A DNA stretch of 64,000 bases, taken from assembly GCF_003293745.1 (NCBI RefSeq), contig NZ_PTLZ01000005.1, forward strand, positions 62,001 to 126,000, given 5' to 3'. Source of the DNA: Herminiimonas fonticola (GTDB lineage Bacteria; Pseudomonadota; Gammaproteobacteria; Burkholderiales; Burkholderiaceae_D). How positions within the stretch are numbered: position 1 is the stretch's first letter; each line of letters begins with the position of its first letter. The notes under the pieces are model-generated. The model was not told the origin of the DNA. It saw nothing but the letters and a program-made list of their open reading frames with translations, and did not search any database. Below are positions 25,683 to 33,783 of this stretch, piece by piece. The position numbers and the translations under genes are program-made.

Positions 25683-26480
25683 ATGTGGATACACCCTATG
25701 CCCGATCCGGTTGCAATCGCTATCGGTCCCCTCGCGATACGCTGGTACGGTTTGATGTACCTCGCCGCATTTGCGCAATTCATCTGGCTGGCGCGCATAC
25801 GGATCAAGCAACCGCACATAGCCAGCGCCGGCTGGAAGAAGGAAGACATCGATGACATGCTGTTCTATGGCGTGCTCGGCGTCATCATAGGCGGTCGTTT
25901 GGGTGAAGTGATTTTTTACGACCCGGCCTATTACTTCTCGCATCCGCTGGAAATTTTCAAGGTATGGAAAGGCGGCATGTCCTTCCACGGCGGCTTCCTC
26001 GGCGTGTTGTTTGCGATGAGTATCTGGGCGCGCAAGCAGGGTCGCAATGTACTCGACGTATGGGATTTCATCGCACCCATGGTCCCACTGGGTTATGCCT
26101 TCGGTCGCCTCGGCAATTTCATTAATGCCGAATTGCCGGGTCGCGTTGCCGATGCATCGCTGCCGTGGGCAATGATCTGGCCGAATGTAGATAACCTGCC
26201 GCGTCATCCTTCACCGCTGTATCAGGCACTGGTCGATGGCTTGCTGATGTTCATCCTGCTGTGGATCTTTTCGCGCAAAGCGCGTCCGCGCATGGCAGTG
26301 GGTGGCATGTTCGCGCTGCTGTATGGTTCTGCACGCTTCTTCACTGAATACTTCCGCATGCCGGATTACGAAGTGCATTTCGCCAGCATCACGATTTCTG
26401 CCGGACAGATGTTGTCGGTGCCATTAATCGCCTTGGGTATCGTCATGTTGATACTCGCCTACCGGAAGAAAGCTGCATGA
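25683..26480 (+). CDS. lgt: Prolipoprotein diacylglyceryl transferase
   Basis: 265-residue inner-membrane enzyme that attaches diacylglycerol to the lipobox cysteine of prolipoproteins. Characteristic are AIRWYGLMYL, GGRLGEVIFYDPAYY, WKGGMSFHGGFLG (carrying the essential His) and GRLGNFINAELPGR. About seven membrane spans. It begins three bases after the lysR stop. Confidence 0.95.
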   Translation: MWIHPMPDPVAIAIGPLAIRWYGLMYLAAFAQFIWLARIRIKQPHIASAGWKKEDIDDMLFYGVLGVIIGGRLGEVIFYDPAYYFSHPLEIFKVWKGGMSFHGGFLGVLFAMSIWARKQGRNVLDVWDFIAPMVPLGYAFGRLGNFINAELPGRVADASLPWAMIWPNVDNLPRHPSPLYQALVDGLLMFILLWIFSRKARPRMAVGGMFALLYGSARFFTEYFRMPDYEVHFASITISAGQMLSVPLIALGIVMLILAYRKKAA

Positions 26481-26541
26481 GGATGCAGACAAGTACGCCT
26501 ATAAAAACCTCAATACAAATATTCCGTGAAGGACAGCCAAG

Positions 26542-27165
26542 ATGATTTTCTGGGCTGCCTTTACCAAACTCGCTGACAGTAACTTCACGATGCCACTGGC
26601 TGCCTTGCTGTCATTTTGGCTGGCTGGCGCACGTGCATGGAAGCCATTTTTTCAGTGGAGCTTTTTGTTCGGCTCTGGAATCGTGCTGGTGGTCGCAACC
26701 AAGATTGCCTATATCGGTTGGGGTGCAGGCATAGCGGCGCTTGATTTCACCGGCATCAGCGGCCATGCGATGCGCGCTACCGCGATTGCACCGGCCTTGA
26801 TGGCGATTCTGCTGCAAAAACAAACACGTCAATTACAACAAATCGGTTTACTCGCTGGACTAGTCTTCGGCATCGCCATCGGCATTTCACGTCTGGCAAT
26901 TCATGTACATTCGATTTCTGAAGTAATCAGCGGCTGTATATTGGGCGCTATCGTCAGTCTGAGTTTTGCGTGGCTGATACGGAATAGACCTATCGTCTTT
27001 GATCGCAAGCTATTAATAATTGGTGTGATCGCCTTGTTACCGGTTCTTACTTTGAAACCGGCACCAACAGAGTCATGGATGGAGAGCGTTGCCTATTATC
27101 TATCCGGCAAAGAACGGCCCGCACAGACAACCAATCTTGAATCGGTGACGACTGAATATCGCTAA
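26542..27165 (+). CDS. PAP2-family membrane phosphatase
   Basis: 207 residues, about six membrane spans. The acid-phosphatase motifs are visible but altered: motif 2 as GISGHAMRA and motif 3 as SRLAIHVHSISEV, with Glu where the family usually has Asp. Motif 1 (KxxxxxxRP) is not clear. Likely dephosphorylates a lipid or isoprenoid phosphate at the membrane; the substrate is unknown. Its stop codon lies inside a hairpin shared with the convergent wzx gene. Confidence 0.8.
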   Translation: MIFWAAFTKLADSNFTMPLAALLSFWLAGARAWKPFFQWSFLFGSGIVLVVATKIAYIGWGAGIAALDFTGISGHAMRATAIAPALMAILLQKQTRQLQQIGLLAGLVFGIAIGISRLAIHVHSISEVISGCILGAIVSLSFAWLIRNRPIVFDRKLLIIGVIALLPVLTLKPAPTESWMESVAYYLSGKERPAQTTNLESVTTEYR

Positions 27166-27187
27166 ACTGAAAGCACCCAGTTTAGCG
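27160..27187. terminator. Hairpin spanning both stop codons (PAP2 gene / wzx)
   Basis: CGCTAAACTG and CAGTTTAGCG form a perfect 10-bp stem with an 8-base loop. The left arm contains the PAP2 stop TAA (27163-27165) and the right arm the wzx stop (27182-27184). There is no T-run, so it is not a textbook terminator. Confidence 0.6.
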
Positions 27188-28627
27188 ACTCTTCAATGCA
27201 GTGCCGCGCCAGTTCGACAACAGATCCGGCAATGCCTTGCGATACACCAGCAAGACAACTGCCGCATAACTGGTAGCGCCAACCAGCATGGACATCAGCA
27301 GGAGCGGCAATTTCGACCATCCTGCATGCGCAACACCCAGCTGTGCAGCCATGACGCATAACGCCATCACCGCTGCGCAAAAGAAGGGCATGGCCAAAGG
27401 CCGTAACTGCTGTGTGTAGGAAATGCCTGCATATTTACGCAACAGATAAAGCCCTAACGGATAAGTCACGGCCACGCGGCACGACCACGCGAGAATGATG
27501 TAGATGGGCGCATGATTTTCGGTCAGAAAAACGACCGCTATCGTACACACGCTCGCACATAGTCCTGGCAACAACAAGGCACGCGGATGACCGAGCGCGC
27601 GCAGGTAGGGGCTGACAAAAACACGTGTAAAGCTGGTCACCCAGACCAGACACAGGACGACAATCATCGGAATCGCTTCCGGCCATTTATCGCCAAGCAA
27701 GAGCGGCACCCATAGCTGCGCGGTCAAGGCAAGTCCGACAAAAATCGGCGTCGAAACAAAGGCCATTACCTGCGTAACCTGCATGAAAGAACGCTGCAGG
27801 CGTTCTCTATCCTGCTGCATCGATGAAAACAGCGGCAGCCCGATCCGACCAGCCACACTACCGACAATATTCGACAAGGCATCCGTTGCCTTGAATGCGA
27901 CGCTGACCAGACCCAGCACATTCAAGCCGTGGATAGCGCCAATCAGCAGATTGAAGCCGCGCGTCAGAAAAGCCCACAAAGCTCCTTCCAGCATCACCGG
28001 AAAACCAAATGCGACCAGCTGCCGCGCATGCGGCATAGAAAAGCGCCGCTGCGGCCAACGTAGCTGGCCACGCCAGAAGATAATCGTCAGAATAATATTC
28101 TGCACAACGCCGGCGATCACGATGCTCCATACGCCAAAATGCGCAGCCGCCAATCCGATCGCAACCAGGCAATAACTCAACCTGCCAGCCACCGTGCGCC
28201 TGGCAATCGCCTTGGTACGCAGCTTGCGATCCAGCATCGCCGATGGCAACAGGTTTAATCCGGTAAACAGGCAGGCAGTGCCCTCGACGATCAGGATCGT
28301 CCCCACCAGCGTCTGCTCCATGAAGTAAATGAAATACACGCCGATGCCAACGCAGAAAAGAAAGCCGGCAATACCCAGACAAACAGATCCCCAGAACGCG
28401 CTATCGATGTGCAGCATGTCGATAGGCCGGCGCTGGATCAATGCTTCATTGATGCCCAGCGAAATCACCAGTTGCGTCATCAAAACAATCGCCTGCGCAA
28501 ACGCCACGCTACCGAAATCAGTCGGTGTCAGTACGCGTGTCATGATCGCCAGCGTCAGGAAGCCGAGCAGACCAACACCAAGACTATCGACGATAGCCCA
28601 CGGCACTACACGCCGCATATTCTTCAT
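27182..28627 (-). CDS. Polysaccharide repeat-unit flippase (Wzx-like)
   Basis: 481-residue polytopic inner-membrane protein (about 12-14 spans), oligosaccharide-flippase/MATE-like type. Typical start: WAIVDSLGVGLLGFLTLAIM, RVLTPTDFGSVAFAQAIV. It would move the lipid-linked repeat unit across the inner membrane before polymerisation. It is the last gene of the eps unit; its start overlaps the PP-loop gene by four bases. Confidence 0.88.
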   Translation of the reverse strand: MKNMRRVVPWAIVDSLGVGLLGFLTLAIMTRVLTPTDFGSVAFAQAIVLMTQLVISLGINEALIQRRPIDMLHIDSAFWGSVCLGIAGFLFCVGIGVYFIYFMEQTLVGTILIVEGTACLFTGLNLLPSAMLDRKLRTKAIARRTVAGRLSYCLVAIGLAAAHFGVWSIVIAGVVQNIILTIIFWRGQLRWPQRRFSMPHARQLVAFGFPVMLEGALWAFLTRGFNLLIGAIHGLNVLGLVSVAFKATDALSNIVGSVAGRIGLPLFSSMQQDRERLQRSFMQVTQVMAFVSTPIFVGLALTAQLWVPLLLGDKWPEAIPMIVVLCLVWVTSFTRVFVSPYLRALGHPRALLLPGLCASVCTIAVVFLTENHAPIYIILAWSCRVAVTYPLGLYLLRKYAGISYTQQLRPLAMPFFCAAVMALCVMAAQLGVAHAGWSKLPLLLMSMLVGATSYAAVVLLVYRKALPDLLSNWRGTALKSR

Positions 28628-29847
28628 CGCGACACCAGTTGACGTTTGATTTTCCCCAGTGCTCTCCTGGCCGTATCAAAGATGGAGAATTTATTCAGGA
28701 AGCGATTCTTGCGTATCGTCAGCTTCAATGCGCTTAACCATGGTTCATTGATGTTGCGCTTTTCGGCAATTTGCACAATCTCATCCAGCAGTAGCAGTTG
28801 TGCGTGATTACCGGCGCGCAATGCACGTATCTGCGCGTCACTGGGCTTACCGGCCAGCGACTCCGGCAACTCGGCACCGACTGCCATGAAGTTGAGTTTG
28901 GTGCGCAAGCATTTTTCGCAACGGCCGCAATTACGACCTGTCAGCGGTCCTTCCCAACAGACACGCAGATTGCGCAAACCGGTTTCCCAATCGAGTATGC
29001 GTTCGGCTTTTTCGGTACGTGCAAATTCACCACCGTCATACACAATCTGAAAATCGCGGCTGGATAACATGGAGTACGTGATCGGATTGCCGCCCCACGG
29101 CAGTACCAGCCGCGTGTAATCTTCGTCGGAACCGACCAGGCCGGCATGTGCACTGCCCTGCCAGTTACGCAGACAAGTAGCGACGCCGTTGCCGAATTCC
29201 ATTTCCCAATTGACGCACGCAACGTCGCGCCAGTTTGTCTTCAGAGTCACCATAGGCACATTAATCGACTGCAGCGAATCAGCAGCCGAAGCCGTAGTGA
29301 TCGCAAACGCCGCATCGGCATTCAACGCAATATCAAAACCCTGAATCAAGACGCCGGCCAGCAAGTGATAACTGCGTCGTCCCGCACGGCCGGTCACATG
29401 TCGCCATGCAGTAAACGACGCATCCAGCCCGCCGGAAAATGCCGCTACCGCTTGCGGTGTCTGTGGCAGGCGAATCGCATCATCCGGCAATTCACGCGCA
29501 GCACTGACATTGATATGTCGATACAAATCCGGTCGCCATGCGACCCAGCAGGCGATCAAGTCTTCCAGATTTTTCAACAGCGAAAAAGTAACCGGTCCAT
29601 CGATATGCATATCCTGGCCTCTATGCATCGCGACAAATACCAAAGCTGTCGCCGCCATATCGTGCGCGACTAATGGCGGCGGCAAGTTTGCATTCTTGCC
29701 TGCCAATTCCCACCAAACCTGCTGATCGCCAAATTTCGCAATGCGCGTGACACGACCGTCTATGCGTTGTTCGTGTAACTGAACAATCAATTTTTCTTTG
29801 GTAGATTTTTCGTCATACGTGACAAAGGGATTGTCTTTTAAATCCAT
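28624..29847 (-). CDS. PP-loop ATPase with QueC-like zinc-site cysteines, in the eps locus
   Basis: 407 residues. Residues 138-144 (SGGLDAS) are a variant of the PP-loop SGGxDS that adenylates substrates. Residues 297-313 hold C-x9-C-x2-C-x2-C (CWEG, NCGRCEKCLRTK), the layout of the QueC zinc site. Residues 1-130 are unlike QueC and do not resemble a domain I know. Unlike genuine QueC (about 220-230 residues), it is nearly twice as long and no queuosine genes are nearby. It may activate and modify a sugar-linked substrate or precursor, which is speculation. I used the ATG at 29847, 10 bases past the manC stop; GAGGG lies 12 bases before it. Confidence 0.72.
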   Translation of the reverse strand: MDLKDNPFVTYDEKSTKEKLIVQLHEQRIDGRVTRIAKFGDQQVWWELAGKNANLPPPLVAHDMAATALVFVAMHRGQDMHIDGPVTFSLLKNLEDLIACWVAWRPDLYRHINVSAARELPDDAIRLPQTPQAVAAFSGGLDASFTAWRHVTGRAGRRSYHLLAGVLIQGFDIALNADAAFAITTASAADSLQSINVPMVTLKTNWRDVACVNWEMEFGNGVATCLRNWQGSAHAGLVGSDEDYTRLVLPWGGNPITYSMLSSRDFQIVYDGGEFARTEKAERILDWETGLRNLRVCWEGPLTGRNCGRCEKCLRTKLNFMAVGAELPESLAGKPSDAQIRALRAGNHAQLLLLDEIVQIAEKRNINEPWLSALKLTIRKNRFLNKFSIFDTARRALGKIKRQLVSR

Positions 29848-29857
29848 AACAACGCCC

Positions 29858-31276
29858 TCATGCGCGCTGATACACATCATCGAAACGCACGATGTCATCT
29901 TCGCCAAGATAGGCCCCCGATTGCACTTCAATCAGATGCAGCGGCATCTTGCCGGGGTTCTCCAGCCTGTGCGTCATGCCGATCGGGATGTATATCGATT
30001 CATTTTCGGTCAACAGCTTGACGGTCTCGCCGCAAGTGATGCGCGCGGTGCCGGTGACGACGACCCAGTGTTCGGCGCGATGATGATGCATCTGCAGCGA
30101 TAATTTCTCGCCGGGATCGACGGTGATGCGCTTGACCTGGAAACGGTCGCCGGCATCTATAGGCTCATACGAACCCCACGGTCGATACACGCGTGTGTGA
30201 TTCAAATGTTCGCAGCGTTCTTTCTGCTTCAGGAAGTCGACGACGTTCTTGACGCGTTGCACCTGATCTTTATTCACAATCAGGACCGCATCCTTGGTCT
30301 CGACGACCACTACGTTATCCAGACCTATCACTGAGACAAAGCGGCTCTCGGCACGTATCAAGGAGTTTTGTACATTGTCGGTATACACATCGCCCTGCAA
30401 CACATTCTCTTCTGCATTGCCATCCTGCATATCGGACAAGGCCGACCAGGAACCGACATCGCTCCAGCCTATATCCACCGGGATGACAATGGCCTGCTGC
30501 GTATGCTCCATCACTGCGAAGTCTATCGATTGCGCCGGACATGCCGCATATGCCGCTTCGTTCAAACGGCAGAAAGACAAATCGCCGTAGGCTTCATTCA
30601 CCGCGGCTTTGCTGCACGCCGCCATCTCCGGCTGCAATCGTTCCAGCTCTGCCAGATAAGCATCAGCGCGGAACAGAAACATGCCGCTATTCCATGAGTA
30701 ACGTTCATCTGCAATAAAACCTTGTGCTGTTGCGAAGTCCGGTTTTTCGACAAATTGTTCTACTTTAAAACTACGGCCGGATTCATCAATCGCGACACCA
30801 CGTCGTATATAGCCGTAGCCGGTTTCTGCACTGGCAGGCACGATACCGAAGGTTGCCAATCCGTTTGTGCCAAGCACGTTTACCGCACGCAGGACGGCAT
30901 TATGAAATGCATCCGGATCAAGAATCAGATGATCGGCCGGCAATACCAGCATCAATGCTTCCGGATCCCGTGCGAGCAGATAATTCGCCGCTACTGCAAC
31001 TGCCGGCGCAGTATTGCGACCTTCTGCTTCGAGCAAGATCGCAGTCGGCGTCACATCGATCTGACGCAACTGTTCAGCTACCAAAAATCGATGATCGTTA
31101 CCACAGACAATCAGCGGCGCGGCGATCTCATCCCAATCAGCAACACGCAATACGGTTTCCTGCAACATCGTGTGTTCGGTAATCAGTGGCAACAACTGCT
31201 TGGGTAAAGCTGCGCGTGACAGCGGCCACAAGCGGCTGCCGGAACCGCCGGACAAAATAACGGGATAAATCTTCAC
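29858..31276 (-). CDS. manC: Mannose-1-phosphate guanylyltransferase / mannose-6-phosphate isomerase
   Basis: 472 residues, the usual two-domain length. An N-terminal nucleotidyltransferase (VILSGGSGSRLWPLSRAALPKQ, then GRNTAPAVAVAANYLL and LPADHLI) makes GDP-mannose. A C-terminal cupin isomerase (RPWGSYEPIDAGDRFQVKRI, LQMHHHRAEHWVVVTG) interconverts fructose-6- and mannose-6-phosphate. It supplies GDP-mannose for the polymer. Its start overlaps the preceding nucleotidyltransferase stop by four bases. Confidence 0.96.
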   Translation of the reverse strand: MKIYPVILSGGSGSRLWPLSRAALPKQLLPLITEHTMLQETVLRVADWDEIAAPLIVCGNDHRFLVAEQLRQIDVTPTAILLEAEGRNTAPAVAVAANYLLARDPEALMLVLPADHLILDPDAFHNAVLRAVNVLGTNGLATFGIVPASAETGYGYIRRGVAIDESGRSFKVEQFVEKPDFATAQGFIADERYSWNSGMFLFRADAYLAELERLQPEMAACSKAAVNEAYGDLSFCRLNEAAYAACPAQSIDFAVMEHTQQAIVIPVDIGWSDVGSWSALSDMQDGNAEENVLQGDVYTDNVQNSLIRAESRFVSVIGLDNVVVVETKDAVLIVNKDQVQRVKNVVDFLKQKERCEHLNHTRVYRPWGSYEPIDAGDRFQVKRITVDPGEKLSLQMHHHRAEHWVVVTGTARITCGETVKLLTENESIYIPIGMTHRLENPGKMPLHLIEVQSGAYLGEDDIVRFDDVYQRA

Positions 31277-32448
31277 GCGGCATCCTCTAGCTTGCGTCCC
31301 GGGATATCCGGCGCGGCCGATGAAGCCGCAGGACGCGTCTTGCCGCGCCTATCACGTGCATCGCGCCAGTAATCTTCAACACAATCGGACACATGCCGCA
31401 TCTTGCCTTCACGGCTGACGCAGTACTCGGTACAAACAACCAGTTCCGACATACTGGAATGTGGTGATACGCGCGTGTATTCAAACAGTATGCTGCGCTC
31501 AACTTTGGAGCCGCTGCAAATCTGACTACCGTGGCCTATCCAGGTGGGTCCGATGATGGTGCTTCCGGCTTCTATCGTGCTGCCTGAACCGAGATATACC
31601 GGCCCTTCTATCGTCGTACCTTCCCAATCGATATTCGTGTTGAGGCCTACCCACAAACCTTCCTTGATTTGTGTGCCCGGCATAGTCATGTGCGCCATCT
31701 CGCCCAGCATCACGCTTTGCGATACCGCCCAGTAATCCTTGACGTTGCCGATATCTATCCAGTTGAAGAAACGCTTTTGCGCAAAGAAAGGCACGCCTTT
31801 TTCCACCAATAATGGAAACAGCTGCGAACCGATGTCGAACTCTTCACCGGATGGAATCAAATTCAAAACTTCCGGCTCGAAAATGTAGATACCGGTACTG
31901 GCAAGATTGGACAGCGCATCTTCCGGCTTCGGTTTTTCCTGGAATGACAGCACGCGACCTTCTTCGTCTGTTACGACCATGCCGTAATCGACGGTTTTTT
32001 CTCTATCCACTTCCTTCGTAATGATGCTGACCATCGCGCCTTTTTGTCTGTGTTCGAACAAGGCCGATTTGATATCCAGATCGATCAAGGCATCGCCGCA
32101 AATGACGAGCGTGGTTTCATCGAAGAAGCCGCCGAATTCCTGGATCTTTTTCAAACCGCCGGCGGAACCGATAGGCTTGGGCATGACTTCACCATCGTCG
32201 GTCATATAACCTTCAAACGAATAGCCGATCTGTGCGCCGAAGCGCTGACCTTCACCGAAATAGTCTTCAATTTTTTGGTGCAGATAACTGACATTCACCA
32301 TGATTTCCGTGATGCCGTACTTGACCAGATGCTCAACCAGATATTCCATGACCGGCTTGCCGAGAATTGGAATCATCGGCTTCGGCAATTCATAAGTGAG
32401 TGGCTGGACGCGGGTCCCTTTGCCTGCTGCAAGTATCATTGCTTTCAT
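31273..32448 (-). CDS. NDP-sugar pyrophosphorylase with left-handed beta-helix tail
   Basis: 391 residues. An N-terminal nucleotidyltransferase (MILAAGKGTRVQPLTYELPK, with the GxGTRxxPxT signature) is followed from about residue 265 by hexapeptide-repeat sequence (GPVYLGSGSTIEAGSTIIGP). It resembles mannose-1-phosphate guanylyl- or glucose-1-phosphate transferases of cyanobacteria and betaproteobacteria; which nucleotide and sugar it uses is not clear. The ATG at 32448 has GGGGAAAAT before it. The open frame runs 103 codons further up, but that part lacks any of the fold and overlaps galE. Confidence 0.88.
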   Translation of the reverse strand: MKAMILAAGKGTRVQPLTYELPKPMIPILGKPVMEYLVEHLVKYGITEIMVNVSYLHQKIEDYFGEGQRFGAQIGYSFEGYMTDDGEVMPKPIGSAGGLKKIQEFGGFFDETTLVICGDALIDLDIKSALFEHRQKGAMVSIITKEVDREKTVDYGMVVTDEEGRVLSFQEKPKPEDALSNLASTGIYIFEPEVLNLIPSGEEFDIGSQLFPLLVEKGVPFFAQKRFFNWIDIGNVKDYWAVSQSVMLGEMAHMTMPGTQIKEGLWVGLNTNIDWEGTTIEGPVYLGSGSTIEAGSTIIGPTWIGHGSQICSGSKVERSILFEYTRVSPHSSMSELVVCTEYCVSREGKMRHVSDCVEDYWRDARDRRGKTRPAASSAAPDIPGRKLEDAA

Positions 32449-32528
32449 ATTTTCCCCGGATGATTTTCTTGAGTTCGTAATTGAAGATGCTTGAATTGAG
32501 AATGTCTGAACAAGATGAACGATGTGCG

Positions 32529-33548
32529 TCAGACATAGGCAAAGCGCTCTTCCGCCATGCTTTGCCAGCGCCAGGTATCGATGCACATCTGTTCGATAGT
32601 GCGATGCGCATGCCAGCCAAGCTCGCGCTGCGCCAGTGAAGCATCGGCGTAACAAACGGCGACATCGCCGGGTCTGCGCGCCACCACGCGATAAGGAACA
32701 GCGCGCCCACTGGCACGTTCGAAAGCTTTGATCATTTGCAGTACGCTGCTGCCGCAACCGGTGCCGAGGTTGTAAGCCTGCACTCCATCTGCGCTGGCCA
32801 ACAATTTTTCCAGCGTCTTGACGTGGCCAATCGCCAGATCAACCACATGGATGTAATCGCGTACGCCGGTGCCGTCATCGGTCGGATAATCGTCACCGTA
32901 CACCGACAGTAAATCGCGACGGCCGGATGCAACCTGCGCCACGTAAGGGAAAAGATTATTGGGAATATCGTTGGGGTCTTCGCCTATCAAGCCGCTCTCA
33001 TGCGCGCCGGCCGGATTGAAATAACGCAGCAAGGCAATGTGCCATTCCGGATCGGAATTCGCCAGATCGCGCAGCATTTCTTCTATCATCAGTTTGCTGC
33101 GGCCGTAGGGATTGGTTGCCGCCAGTGGAAAATCTTCCAGTATCGGAACCGTTGCCGGATCGCCGTACACGGTAGCCGATGAACTGAAGACCAGGTTGGT
33201 CACATAGTGCTTCGCCATTACCTGAAACAGCACCAGACTGCCTTCGACATTGTTGTCGTAATAGCGCAGCGGCTCCATCACCGATTCTCCGACTGCCTTC
33301 AGTCCGGCAAAATGCATGACTGCATCGAAATTATATTGTTCGAATATTTTTTCGATTGATTTGCGATTACGCAGATCAGCTTGAATGAATGGAATCGTCG
33401 CGCCGGTGATGGCAGCTACACGTTCCAATACCGATGCCTTGCTGTTACAAAGATTATCGACCACCACCACCTGATAACCGGCATTGATCAGCTCTACGCA
33501 TGTATGTGAGCCTATGTAACCAGCCCCTCCCGTTACCAATATTTTCAT
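32529..33548 (-). CDS. galE: UDP-glucose 4-epimerase
   Basis: 339-residue short-chain dehydrogenase-type epimerase producing UDP-galactose for the polymer. The NAD site is TGGAGYIGSHTCVEL at the N-terminus. The catalytic Tyr/Lys pair lies in NPYGRSKLMIEEML. Typical C-terminal landmarks are YNLGTGCGSSVLQMI and RRPGDVAVCYADAS. I took the ATG at 33548; a TTG two codons upstream would also fit. Confidence 0.96.
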   Translation of the reverse strand: MKILVTGGAGYIGSHTCVELINAGYQVVVVDNLCNSKASVLERVAAITGATIPFIQADLRNRKSIEKIFEQYNFDAVMHFAGLKAVGESVMEPLRYYDNNVEGSLVLFQVMAKHYVTNLVFSSSATVYGDPATVPILEDFPLAATNPYGRSKLMIEEMLRDLANSDPEWHIALLRYFNPAGAHESGLIGEDPNDIPNNLFPYVAQVASGRRDLLSVYGDDYPTDDGTGVRDYIHVVDLAIGHVKTLEKLLASADGVQAYNLGTGCGSSVLQMIKAFERASGRAVPYRVVARRPGDVAVCYADASLAQRELGWHAHRTIEQMCIDTWRWQSMAEERFAYV

Positions 33549-33783
33549 GATCAATTTATCCAGGAAGCTCCATGAGCGTACCTTTACAAAGAGACATCAA
33601 CGGATGCAAAGTTCACTTTTAGACAAGAGGAATTCGTAACAAAAAGTATCCTTGTAAAATATTCACGGTTAGATACGCGAATTATTTTTTCCTCATCAAT
33701 TTCCAGAGGAAGAAAATATTTTTATTCGGAAATATTTTATGTAATTGAAGAGAAAAAATAAGCAGTCATGCGCTCGTTTTTTC
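33549..33783. other. AT-rich gap inside the eps locus
   Basis: 235 bases between galE and the glycosyltransferase-STAS gene, the largest gap within the locus. It is AT-rich and holds a dyad AAAATATTT / AAATATTTT (33713-33721 and 33730-33738, 8-base spacer). It is a likely place for a second promoter driving galE, the nucleotidyltransferases, the PP-loop gene and wzx. I see no coding frame worth reporting. Confidence 0.5.
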
